Shown here one piece after another: positions 1 through 5,207 of a stretch of 5,207 nucleotides of DNA. Both the position numbers and the translations under genes were made by a program. This DNA is from Gammaproteobacteria bacterium (lineage in GTDB: Bacteria; Pseudomonadota; Gammaproteobacteria; Pseudomonadales; Pseudomonadaceae). Position 1 is the stretch's first letter. Each line of letters opens with the position of its first letter. The notes under the pieces are model-generated. The model did not search any database. It saw only the letters and a list, made by a program, of their open reading frames with translations, and was not told where the DNA came from. The stretch covers positions 1 through 5,207 of the forward strand of contig JAAZJF010000055.1 in NCBI GenBank assembly GCA_012800475.1, given 5' to 3'.

Positions 1-701
1 AAGGGCATCGTGACTTGGGGTGCGCTGGTTTGATAATCCATATCGGCTTTCATATTGTCGTGCAATTGCAGCATCAGGTGGTCATATTCACTGCGTAATG
101 ACTTTGTAATACCCAGCTTATGCAATGCTTTGGCTTGCCAGCGCACATAAGGTTTGGCGCGTGGCAGCATTGTTTTCACCATGTCTGCAAAAGGCTCACC
201 TACACGCCACACACGTGGGACACCTGCAGGATTGATATTGCTAAACACCCGCAAAATACGCTCACCGTGATTGGGGCGTGATGGGAATGAGTCAACATGC
301 ATACGGCGATCATCCGCGCGCCATGATTGTTTGCGTGCTTCTACCGCTTTAGGACGGTAGCTGGTGGGCGCTTCGCGCAACGCACCTTGATATTTAGGCA
401 GTAGGCTGTGGATCAGTTGCTCGGAATGTGAGCGATAGCGTTGCAGCATATTTTTAAGCAGTTTTTGCGTCTGCTTATCGCCTGCTGCACCTTTCAGCTC
501 ATGGTGATTGGCTAAGCTGATATTACGGACTTTTTCTTCGAGCACCTTAGGCGTTAGTAAGCTGCGCTCATCCGCTGTCAGCGTGAAAGGAAGTTGCGGA
601 AAGTACAGTACCTTGCCTTGCTCAAGAGCGTTGATCCATTTGTTCTGAGTTGCAGGTAACTGCCATTGTGTTGCGGGGATTTCTATAATTTGCGAGTTCA
701 T
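1..701 (-). CDS. kdoO: Kdo 3-hydroxylase (KdoO), N-terminal part; gene cut by left window edge
   Basis: The minus strand reads open from an ATG at 701-699 to the window edge, giving 233 residues with no stop; family members are about 300 residues, so the C-terminal part is missing. The protein starts MNSQIIEIPATQW. The diagnostic stretch is R-x-H-V-D-S-F-P-S-R-P at residues 133-143, followed by G-E-R-I-L-R-V-F-S-N-I-N-P (146-158), which I recognise as the core of the Kdo hydroxylase family. H135 and D137 form the HxD part of the Fe(II)/2-oxoglutarate dioxygenase metal site; the distal histidine would lie outside the window. Known family members hydroxylate carbon 3 of Kdo in the lipid A-Kdo region, giving Ko, at the cytoplasmic side of lipopolysaccharide assembly. 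An AAGG-like Shine-Dalgarno lies about 10 bases before the ATG, which supports the start. It is transcribed divergently from nfsB. Family assignment is strong; activity is inferred. Confidence 0.87.
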   Translation of the reverse strand, partial: MNSQIIEIPATQWQLPATQNKWINALEQGKVLYFPQLPFTLTADERSLLTPKVLEEKVRNISLANHHELKGAAGDKQTQKLLKNMLQRYRSHSEQLIHSLLPKYQGALREAPTSYRPKAVEARKQSWRADDRRMHVDSFPSRPNHGERILRVFSNINPAGVPRVWRVGEPFADMVKTMLPRAKPYVRWQAKALHKLGITKSLRSEYDHLMLQLHDNMKADMDYQTSAPQVTMP

Positions 702-1034
702 ATCAATAAGCCTTCGCCGTATTACGTTGGCTACTTTTTAAAGCCGAGACCTAATATGTGGGTTAAATGGTATATACAAAGAAATAGTACGCTACAGATG
801 CTGACTGCAAGCTGTCTAAAGCTGTGCATTAGCAGGGGTTGCAGGTGTTTTTGCGTGTATGAATTGTGTGTACAGCTCACGAATAGAGCGATATGGCCAA
901 GTCGTACTGGTTCAGCCTGCCGGCTTTAGCTCAAGGGCAAATCCATGTAGTCTGCTCAATTGTGTGTGAGAGCAGTTGTGTGCTTTAAAACACAGTCTGC
1001 CAGTGGTTTAAATCATGAGAAAATGAGGTGTTAG
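702..1034. other. Divergent intergenic region between kdoO and nfsB
   Basis: These 333 bases hold no gene I can support: the open frame across 666-929 overlaps the start of kdoO, has an atypical Cys-rich composition and resembles no family I know. No tRNA-like fold or strong hairpin was seen. The region should contain the promoters of both divergent genes, but matches are poor. For nfsB a weak candidate is TTGTGT (960-965), 18 bases, TTTAAA (984-989). For kdoO a weak candidate on the minus strand is TTGTAT, 17 bases, TATTAG, lying roughly at 752-780. Three copies of TTGTGTG occur on the plus strand at 864-870, 960-966 and 976-982. Confidence 0.5.
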
Positions 1035-1691
1035 ATGCAGTTGACTGAAGTGTTACAGCGTCGTTATGCGACAAAGGCCTTTGATGCCAATAAAAAACTT
1101 CCTGAAGCGGTCGTTGAGCAGTTGCTTGCTTTGCTACGTTTGAGCCCATCCAGCACCAATATTCAGCCTTGGCATTTTGTTGTGGCCAGCACGCCTGAAG
1201 GTAAAGCTCGTATCGCTCAAGGTGCCGGTGGCAGCTACAGTTATAACGAAAGTAAAATACTCAATGCTTCGCATGTGGTGTTGTTTTGCGCACGCACGCA
1301 AATTGATGAGGCACACTTGCAAAAAGTGTTAGCAGCAGAAGAGCGCGATGGCCGCTTTGCTAGCGCACCTGAAATAAAAGTCGCTGCGCACAACACACGT
1401 TTAGCCTATTTAAATGAGCACAAGTTCAGTAAGAAAGACGTGCCGCATTGGTTGGAAAAACAAGTGTATTTAAATATGGGCAGCTTTTTGTTGGGTGCCG
1501 GCCTGCTGGGAATTGATGCAGTGCCTTTAGAGGGTATTGATACGGCTATTTTGGATGCGCAATTTGAGTTAAACGCACGCGACCTCACAGCCATCACAGC
1601 AGTTGCATTAGGCTACCGTGCCGATACTGATTTTAATGCCGGATTACCTAAATCGCGCTTAGCCGCAGATGAAATTTTTACTCTAATCTAA
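1035..1691 (+). CDS. nfsB: Oxygen-insensitive NAD(P)H nitroreductase / dihydropteridine reductase family, NfsB type
   Basis: A 218-residue FMN-dependent nitroreductase, almost the same length as E. coli NfsB (217), which it matches along its length. Family members are cytoplasmic homodimers that reduce nitroaromatics, quinones and similar acceptors by two-electron steps using NAD(P)H. FMN-binding positions known for NfsB are visible: R10 and K14 in RRYATKAFDA, S39-S40-T41-N42 with QPWHF (44-48), N71 and K74 in the NESK stretch, E166-G167 in DAVPLEG, and K206/R208 in LPKSRL near the C-terminus. The loop around 118-136 differs most from E. coli and is one residue longer; A124-Y125 occupy the place of the E. 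coli Phe pair that lines the active site, so substrate preference may differ. The start is supported by GAGGTG four bases upstream of the ATG. A hairpin terminator follows directly, so it looks monocistronic. The physiological substrate is unknown. Confidence 0.93.
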   Translation: MQLTEVLQRRYATKAFDANKKLPEAVVEQLLALLRLSPSSTNIQPWHFVVASTPEGKARIAQGAGGSYSYNESKILNASHVVLFCARTQIDEAHLQKVLAAEERDGRFASAPEIKVAAHNTRLAYLNEHKFSKKDVPHWLEKQVYLNMGSFLLGAGLLGIDAVPLEGIDTAILDAQFELNARDLTAITAVALGYRADTDFNAGLPKSRLAADEIFTLI

Positions 1692-1700
1692 ACACTGCAT

Positions 1701-1744
1701 CAGCGCCATGCGGGTTGATAGATACCCTATGCTGGCGCTGTTTT
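1701..1744 (+). terminator. Probable Rho-independent terminator of nfsB
   Basis: Ten bases after the nfsB stop, CAGCGCCA (1701-1708) pairs perfectly with TGGCGCTG (1733-1740). Inside this, GGGT (1712-1715) can pair with ACCC (1724-1727), giving a second stem. A short run of four T (1741-1744) follows. The stem is strong but the T-tract is short, so some read-through into yigZ is possible. Confidence 0.65.
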
Positions 1745-1787
1745 GCATACTGCTGGACAGTTTGTCACCGTGGTTGAGACACATTCG

Positions 1788-2378
1788 ATGCGCATCATTA
1801 AAGCCCCGCACAGTTATCACGAAGAAATTCGTAAAAGTCGCTTTCTGGCGCAGGCCGTATTTTTGCCCAGCGCTGAACACGCGCCAGAGTTGATTGCTCA
1901 GTTAAGCACCGCCAATGTTTCGCACAATTGCTGGGCGTGGCGCTGCGGTGAACAATACCGCTTTAGCGATGATGGCGAGCCTGGTGGCACAGCAGGGCGG
2001 CCCATTTTAGCGGCCATTGAGCATCAGCAATTTGATCAGGTGCTGATTGTAGTAACGCGCTGGTATGGGGGTATTCAACTGGGTACGGGCGGCTTAGCGC
2101 GTGCTTACGGTGGCTGTGCGCATCAAGTGTTACAAAGTGCTGATAGCGAAGAGTTGGTGCCACAGACGCTGCTTGAGGGGCATTGTCCGTATACGTATTT
2201 GGATATTTTTAAGGTACGTATCAGTGAAGCAGGGGCGTTGATTACGCAAGAAGTGTTTGATGGACAAGGTGCAATGTTGAAGCTGTTAGTGCCCAATACA
2301 CAGGTGGCGGTACTGCAAGATATGCTAACCCAAGCCACGCGCGGTGCCAGCTCCTTAGTTGAAATTGAACCCATTTAA
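1788..2378 (+). CDS. yigZ: YigZ/IMPACT (UPF0029) family protein
   Basis: From the ATG at 1788 the protein has 196 residues; E. coli YigZ has about 204. The N-terminal UPF0029/Impact domain shows EEIRKSRF (11-18), FSDDGEPGGTAGRP (59-72), RWYGG (91-95) and LGTGGLARAYGG (98-109), the hallmark motifs of the family. The remainder, from about residue 125, fits the smaller C-terminal DUF1949 domain with an EF-G domain V-like fold. The biochemical role of bacterial YigZ is not settled; relation to eukaryotic IMPACT suggests an RNA- or translation-linked role, but this is inference. The frame is open further upstream: a TTG at 1743 falls in the preceding terminator's T-tract and is unlikely, and a GTG at 1770 would add six residues. 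I prefer 1788 because its distance to the KSRF motif resembles E. coli YigZ, although only a weak GAG lies upstream. No good promoter was seen; read-through from nfsB is possible. It converges with the iron-binding gene. Confidence 0.9.
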   Translation: MRIIKAPHSYHEEIRKSRFLAQAVFLPSAEHAPELIAQLSTANVSHNCWAWRCGEQYRFSDDGEPGGTAGRPILAAIEHQQFDQVLIVVTRWYGGIQLGTGGLARAYGGCAHQVLQSADSEELVPQTLLEGHCPYTYLDIFKVRISEAGALITQEVFDGQGAMLKLLVPNTQVAVLQDMLTQATRGASSLVEIEPI

Positions 2379-2380
2379 AC

Positions 2381-2412
2381 AAACAAACCGCCCTTAAAGG
2401 CGGTCTGTTGTG
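2381..2412. terminator. Bidirectional terminator between convergent yigZ and iron-binding gene
   Basis: ACCGCC (2387-2392) pairs with GGCGGT (2399-2404) around a six-base loop, CTTAAA. On the minus strand the hairpin is followed by a T-rich run (complement of 2386 down to 2376, read as TTTGTTTGTTTAAA with the preceding bases), a good intrinsic terminator for the iron-binding gene. On the plus strand it is followed by CTGTTGTGTTG, a weaker tail, so it probably also ends yigZ transcription. It fills the 49-base space between the two stop codons. Confidence 0.8.
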
Positions 2413-2427
2413 TTGCTTATGTCACTC

Positions 2428-3429
2428 TTAACGCCAGTCTACGCGGTCCATCAAACGAATCGCTTCGGCTTGACGCTTACCTGCGACTTCCACCGGCACA
2501 GTGTCAGCTTTGAACTCACCCCAAGCTGCAACTTCTTCTGAAGGTTTAACGCTTGGATTGGCAGGGAACTCTTGGTTCACGCCAGCAAAGATGCTTTGTG
2601 CTTCTTCGGTGGTCATCCACTCCAACAACTTACGAGCTTCATCAGCATTGGGTGCGTATTTGGTGATACCTGCACCGGATAAGTTGACGTGAACACCACG
2701 GTCGTCTTGGTTAGGCCAGAATAGTTTAACTTTTAAGTCTGGGTTTTGCTTGTGCAAGCGGCCGTAGTAGTAGCTGTTGACGATACCCACATCACACTGA
2801 CCAGCATTGATTGCTTGGAGTAGTGCGGTGTCATCGGAGAAAACGTCAGTGGCTAAGTTGTTGATCCATGATTTGACGAGTTTCTCAGTCTGTTCTGCAC
2901 CGTGCGCTTCAATTAAGGTGGCCGTCAGCGACTGGTTGTACACTTTTTTACTGGTGCGTAAGCATAAACGGCCTTTCCAGTCTTTATCTGCGAGTGCTTC
3001 GTAGGTGCTGAGATCTTTTGCATCAACGCGCTCGGTTGAGTAAGCAATGGTACGTGCACGCAGTGAAAGACCGGTCCACTTATCGTTACTGGAGCGATAC
3101 TGCGCAGGGATATTGGCTTTAATGGCCTCTGAGTTGAGCGGCTGTAAAATATCCATTTGCTCAGCTTGCCACAGGTTACCCGCATCCACAGTAATCAGGA
3201 TATCTGCAGGGGTGTTGCCACCTTCAGCTTTTAAGCGCGCCATTAAAGGGGCTTCTTTATCGGTAATAAACTTGATATTTACACCGGTTTTTTCAGTGTA
3301 TTTATCAAAAACAGGCTTAATCAGTTCGTCGATACGTGATGAATAGACAACGATATCGTCTGCCGCTTGGACGTGACCAGCAACAACACTGAGTGCAAGC
3401 GCAGCAAGAATGGGTTTACGAATCGACAT
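2428..3429 (-). CDS. fbpA: Periplasmic Fe(3+) ABC transporter substrate-binding protein (FbpA/FutA family)
   Basis: A 333-residue secreted binding protein. Residues 1-22 form a signal peptide: basic start MSIRK, hydrophobic core, and likely cleavage after VQA, leaving a mature protein beginning ADDIVVYSSR. There is no lipobox cysteine, so it should be soluble in the periplasm, delivering ferric iron to an inner-membrane permease. The fold is a two-lobed class of iron-binding proteins: VVYSSRIDELIKPVF (27-41), PADILITVDAGNLWQAE (74-90), and NSYYYGR (218-224). Y220-Y221 align with the iron-coordinating tyrosine pair of FbpA and FutA; Y130 and Y29 align with further FutA-type ligands. The N-terminal His ligand of classical FbpA is not at its expected place. 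C156 and C212 could form a disulfide. GAGG five bases before the ATG supports the start. No permease or ATPase gene lies beside it. A Fur-like box overlaps its promoter, in keeping with iron-repressed expression. The gene symbol is a family name, not proof of orthology. Confidence 0.92.
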   Translation of the reverse strand: MSIRKPILAALALSVVAGHVQAADDIVVYSSRIDELIKPVFDKYTEKTGVNIKFITDKEAPLMARLKAEGGNTPADILITVDAGNLWQAEQMDILQPLNSEAIKANIPAQYRSSNDKWTGLSLRARTIAYSTERVDAKDLSTYEALADKDWKGRLCLRTSKKVYNQSLTATLIEAHGAEQTEKLVKSWINNLATDVFSDDTALLQAINAGQCDVGIVNSYYYGRLHKQNPDLKVKLFWPNQDDRGVHVNLSGAGITKYAPNADEARKLLEWMTTEEAQSIFAGVNQEFPANPSVKPSEEVAAWGEFKADTVPVEVAGKRQAEAIRLMDRVDWR

Positions 3430-3460
3430 GGCAACCTCGGGTTGGGTGTGAAATTAGGTA

Positions 3461-3479
3461 AATGATAGTGACTTGCATT
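3461..3479. promoter_or_regulatory. Fur-box-like operator over the iron-binding gene promoter
   Basis: The sequence AATGATAGTGACTTGCATT matches 14 of 19 positions of AATGATAATCATTATCATT, the palindromic Fur operator form (7-1-7 arrangement TGATAAT-N-ATTATCA with flanks). The left half is nearly perfect and the right half is degenerate. It covers the whole predicted -10 and much of the spacer, where Fur bound to iron would block RNA polymerase. Matching was done by eye; the role is inferred from position and the product downstream. Confidence 0.55.
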
Positions 3480-3490
3480 TAGTTTATCAA
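3462..3490 (-). promoter_or_regulatory. Predicted sigma70-type promoter of the iron-binding gene
   Basis: On the minus strand, TTGATA (complement of 3490-3485) is followed after exactly 17 bases by TATCAT (complement of 3467-3462). The bases directly upstream of the -35 (3491-3500) are A/T-only apart from one C, resembling an UP element. Transcription would start near 3455, giving a leader of about 25 bases before the ATG at 3429. It is the best promoter match in the window. Confidence 0.65.
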
Positions 3491-3567
3491 CTAAATATAT
3501 CGAAATCGCTGAGGATTTAGCAGTTTTGCCAAGTAAAACAGGCTTGAAATGGGTGATTTGCTAGGCG

Positions 3568-3605
3568 TGGCCTGTACTTACACGCAAGTGTGTAAGTACA
3601 GGCCA
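3568..3605. repeat. Perfect 16-bp inverted repeat with 6-base loop after ubiI
   Basis: TGGCCTGTACTTACAC (3568-3583) and GTGTAAGTACAGGCCA (3590-3605) are exact reverse complements separated by GCAAGT. It begins six bases after the ubiI stop codon in the direction of transcription. No T-tract follows on either strand, so it is not a textbook intrinsic terminator. It may still be the 3' end hairpin of the ubiI message, acting with Rho or protecting against exonucleases, or it may be a protein-binding palindrome. It lies about 75 bases upstream of the iron-binding gene's -35 element. Confidence 0.75.
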
Positions 3606-3611
3606 ATATGC

Positions 3612-4829
3612 TTAAGGCTTGGCTAAGTCAGGTAGGTCACGACTTAAGCCCATGGCCTGACGGACAAAGAGGGTCTTGGCTTGACTGAGGTTGTCGACCA
3701 TTTTTAGGCCGCTGTTACGTAACCAACGCACAGCTAAAGCATCGGCTTGGAACAGGTGTTGAAAGCCTTCCATGGCTGCCATCATCGCTAAGTTGTTCGG
3801 CATACGACGGCGCTCAAAGCGACTTAAAACGCGCTCACTGGCGATATTTTCACCGCGTTGTAGTGCATGCAGTAACACTTCGGCGAGTACGGCTGCATCT
3901 AAAAAGCCTAAGTTGACGCCTTGACCAGCAAGCGGATGAATGCTGTGCGCTGCATCGCCAATTAAGGCTAAACCGGGCTCAACATAACGCTTGGCGTGAC
4001 GTTGGCGTAAGGCAATCGAGTGGCGTGCATCAGCGTGTTCAATAGTACCTAAGCGATACTCGCTGGCTTTGCCTAGAGCCTGACAAAATGCTGCGTTATC
4101 CAACGTCATAATCTCTTGGGCACGCTGTGCAGGCACTGACCAAACAATCGAGCACCAATGTTGTCCATCCTGACGCTGCAGTGGTAGCAGTGCCAGGGGG
4201 CCTTCATCGGTAAAGCGCTGCCAAGCGGTGGCTTGATGCGGCTTTTCGCAGCGCACGCTGGTGACAATGGCGTGATGTAAATAATCCCATTCACGCGTGG
4301 CACAGCCGGTGAGGCTGCGAATGGCTGAGTTGGCACCGTCTGCAGCAATCACGAGCGGGCTGTGGATCTCACCACCATCGCTGAGTTGCATTAGCCAGCC
4401 AGCGCTGGAATGGCGTAATTGCTCGACGCTGGTATCCGCCACTAAAGTGATGTCGGATGCGTGCAGCTGCTCTAGCAATGCATCTTGCACTAGGGTGTTT
4501 TCAACAATATGGCCCAGCACATCGCTATGCACACTACTAGCAGAAAAATCGATTTTACCGGTGCCTGAGCCGTCCCACACATGCATGTCTGAATAAGGAC
4601 TGACACGGCGCTTGAGCACACCGGGCCAAGCCTGCACACGTTCTAAAATGCGCTGACTGGCCATGGATAACGCACTGACACGTGGCGCAAAAGGTTGTTC
4701 AGGACTAAACGGAGCAACGGTCAAAGGGCCGCGATCCACTAAAATAATCTTAAGACCACTGTCTTTGAGCGCTAAGGCAAGCGTGCTACCCACCATTCCC
4801 GCGCCAACAATAATTAAATCTGCGTGCAT
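3612..4829 (-). CDS. ubiI: FAD-dependent ubiquinone-biosynthesis hydroxylase, UbiI/VisC type (UbiH/COQ6 family)
   Basis: A 405-residue flavoprotein monooxygenase of the UbiH/UbiF/UbiI/COQ6 family (usually about 400 residues). The N-terminal Rossmann motif is IIVGAGMVGS (6-15) with D32 closing the second beta strand. The DG motif appears in VIAADGANSAIR (160-171). The second FAD motif and family signature are GDAAHSIHPLAGQGVNLG (291-308) with D311. Family members use FAD, NAD(P)H and O2 to hydroxylate the ring of the polyprenyl-phenol intermediate; UbiI acts at C5. The assignment to UbiI rather than UbiF rests on its place just downstream of ubiH, as in E. coli and Pseudomonas, and on the C-terminal WLRNSGLKMVDNL...FVRQAMGLSRDLP region, which resembles Pseudomonas VisC. 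A role at C6 cannot be excluded. The likely site is a cytoplasmic or membrane-associated Ubi complex. AGGA eight bases before the ATG supports the start. A 16-bp hairpin follows the stop. Confidence 0.88.
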   Translation of the reverse strand: MHADLIIVGAGMVGSTLALALKDSGLKIILVDRGPLTVAPFSPEQPFAPRVSALSMASQRILERVQAWPGVLKRRVSPYSDMHVWDGSGTGKIDFSASSVHSDVLGHIVENTLVQDALLEQLHASDITLVADTSVEQLRHSSAGWLMQLSDGGEIHSPLVIAADGANSAIRSLTGCATREWDYLHHAIVTSVRCEKPHQATAWQRFTDEGPLALLPLQRQDGQHWCSIVWSVPAQRAQEIMTLDNAAFCQALGKASEYRLGTIEHADARHSIALRQRHAKRYVEPGLALIGDAAHSIHPLAGQGVNLGFLDAAVLAEVLLHALQRGENIASERVLSRFERRRMPNNLAMMAAMEGFQHLFQADALAVRWLRNSGLKMVDNLSQAKTLFVRQAMGLSRDLPDLAKP

Positions 4830-5001
4830 ATTTAAAGTCCTGCTGTGGCTGTGTGATGTGCATACATTATATTTTGGGTTTCAATACAGCGGCTGCGCTC
4901 TGTCGCCCTGTTGAGGTGATGGATACCTAGAATTTGTGCACTGGTGCAAACATTGGCAGCGCGCGTGAAAGCGTTGCTTATCCGAGATTGTCGATAGTCA
5001 G
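4830..5001. other. Intergenic gap between ubiH and ubiI
   Basis: These 172 bases separate the ubiH stop from the ubiI start. I see no gene on either strand. Besides the possible -10 near ubiI, there is a small imperfect hairpin: TGCAC (4937-4941) and GTGCA (4944-4948) with a two-base loop and partial T/A flanks. It lacks a T-tract and is too weak to call a terminator. Confidence 0.45.
4866..4871 (-). promoter_or_regulatory. Possible -10 element of a ubiI promoter
   Basis: The minus strand carries a perfect TATAAT (complement of 4871-4866). Transcription would begin near 4859, about 30 bases before the ubiI ATG. There is no recognisable -35 at 16-18 bases upstream (the region reads GCAGCCGCT), and a TTGAAA nearby is only seven bases away, too close. 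The element may need an activator, or be chance in a short A/T-rich patch. Confidence 0.35.
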
Positions 5002-5207
5002 TCACTGAGGCTTATCCGCTGCAGTATGCACACCGACGCCCATCGCTTGGCGTGCAAACCAGCGTTTGACTGGTGGTAATAAATCCAGCCCCAGTAGGCC
5101 GAGGTTACGTCCGCTGGCGATTAGGGGTTGGCCATTGGAAAATAAGCGTGTAACACGGTCTGAAAAGCCAATGGTTAACTCTTGGTCGAGCTGCTGGCTT
5201 TGTTGAA
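5002..5207 (-). CDS. ubiH: UbiH, 2-octaprenyl-6-methoxyphenol hydroxylase, C-terminal end; gene cut by right window edge
   Basis: The minus strand encodes 67 residues ending at TGA (5004-5002), with the 5' part beyond the window. The fragment contains IGFSDRVTRLFSN (12-24 of the fragment), then ASGRNLGLLGLDLLPPVKRW (30-49) and FARQAMG (50-56). This is the C-terminal helix region of UbiH: E. coli UbiH has the comparable F-(T/S)-D-x-x-x-R-L-F-(A/S)-N and GRNLGL stretches. UbiH is an FAD monooxygenase of the ubiquinone pathway, hydroxylating ring carbon 1 before the methyltransfer steps. No FAD motif lies within the window, so the assignment rests on this tail and on the adjacent ubiI gene, an arrangement also known in E. 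coli and Pseudomonas. The last residues (VGVHTAADKPQ) are a variable tail. Confidence 0.85.
   Translation of the reverse strand, partial: QQSQQLDQELTIGFSDRVTRLFSNGQPLIASGRNLGLLGLDLLPPVKRWFARQAMGVGVHTAADKPQ

Noticed and set aside
740..927. Inverted 7-bp pair AAAGCCG (740-746) and CGGCTTT (921-927)
   Set aside because: The arms are short and about 175 bases apart, so pairing or a mobile-element end is not supported.
666..929. Open frame of 87 codons on the plus strand in the kdoO-nfsB gap
   Set aside because: It overlaps the start of kdoO on the opposite strand, is unusually rich in Cys, Arg and Tyr, resembles no known family, and has no clear ribosome binding site.
977..994. Small dyad TGTGT/ACACA around TTTAAA upstream of nfsB
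   Set aside because: Only five outer base pairs plus a short self-complementary centre with mismatches; likely to occur by chance.
2123..2374. Open frame on the minus strand inside yigZ
   Set aside because: It lies entirely opposite the well-conserved yigZ coding sequence and its translation has no recognisable motif; it is a shadow.
2925..3346. Open frames on both strands within the iron-binding gene
   Set aside because: They overlap a gene with clear signal peptide and family motifs, and have compositions typical of out-of-frame translation.
4297..4914. Plus-strand open frames opposite ubiI
   Set aside because: They lie opposite conserved ubiI coding sequence, with high Ser, Cys and Thr content and no domain; the one reaching 4914 extends into the gap but shows no start signal.
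1..5207. A novel multi-gene system, mobile element, CRISPR array or prophage
   Set aside because: All genes belong to known housekeeping or transport families; there are no integrase or transposase motifs, spaced repeats or target duplications visible.

Overview
The window looks like ordinary chromosome from a gammaproteobacterium, most likely a pseudomonad relative (Pseudomonadales) with a base composition near half G+C. The evidence is the neighbouring ubiH and ubiI ubiquinone hydroxylase genes, an iron-binding protein of the type found near ubiI in Pseudomonas, and an E. coli-like NfsB and YigZ. The genus is my inference from memory of these families; no database was searched.

Layout, left to right. 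Positions 1-701 (minus strand) hold the N-terminal 233 residues of a Kdo 3-hydroxylase (KdoO), which modifies the lipopolysaccharide inner core; the gene runs off the left edge. A 333-base divergent intergenic region (702-1034) follows, with no convincing gene but a repeated TTGTGTG motif. Then come an NfsB-type nitroreductase (1035-1691, plus), a hairpin terminator, and a YigZ/IMPACT-family protein (best start 1788, to 2378, plus). A compact terminator that works in both directions separates yigZ from the convergent gene for a periplasmic ferric-iron binding protein (2428-3429, minus). The upstream region of that gene has a good sigma70-type promoter overlapped by a Fur-box-like sequence. A perfect 16-bp inverted repeat (3568-3605) lies just past the end of the next minus-strand gene, a UbiI/VisC-type FAD monooxygenase (3612-4829). 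A 172-base gap with a possible promoter leads to the C-terminal 67 residues of UbiH, whose gene enters from the right edge (5002-5207, minus).

The genes fall into small independent units rather than one operon. UbiH and UbiI work in the same pathway, aerobic ubiquinone ring hydroxylation. The iron-binding protein stands alone, with no permease or ATPase gene next to it. KdoO, NfsB and YigZ have no evident functional link with each other. I found no mobile element, CRISPR array, tRNA, rRNA or novel defence or biosynthetic system. The most useful observations are regulatory: the Fur-like operator, the T-less 16-bp hairpin, the repeats upstream of nfsB, and the isolated iron-binding gene.
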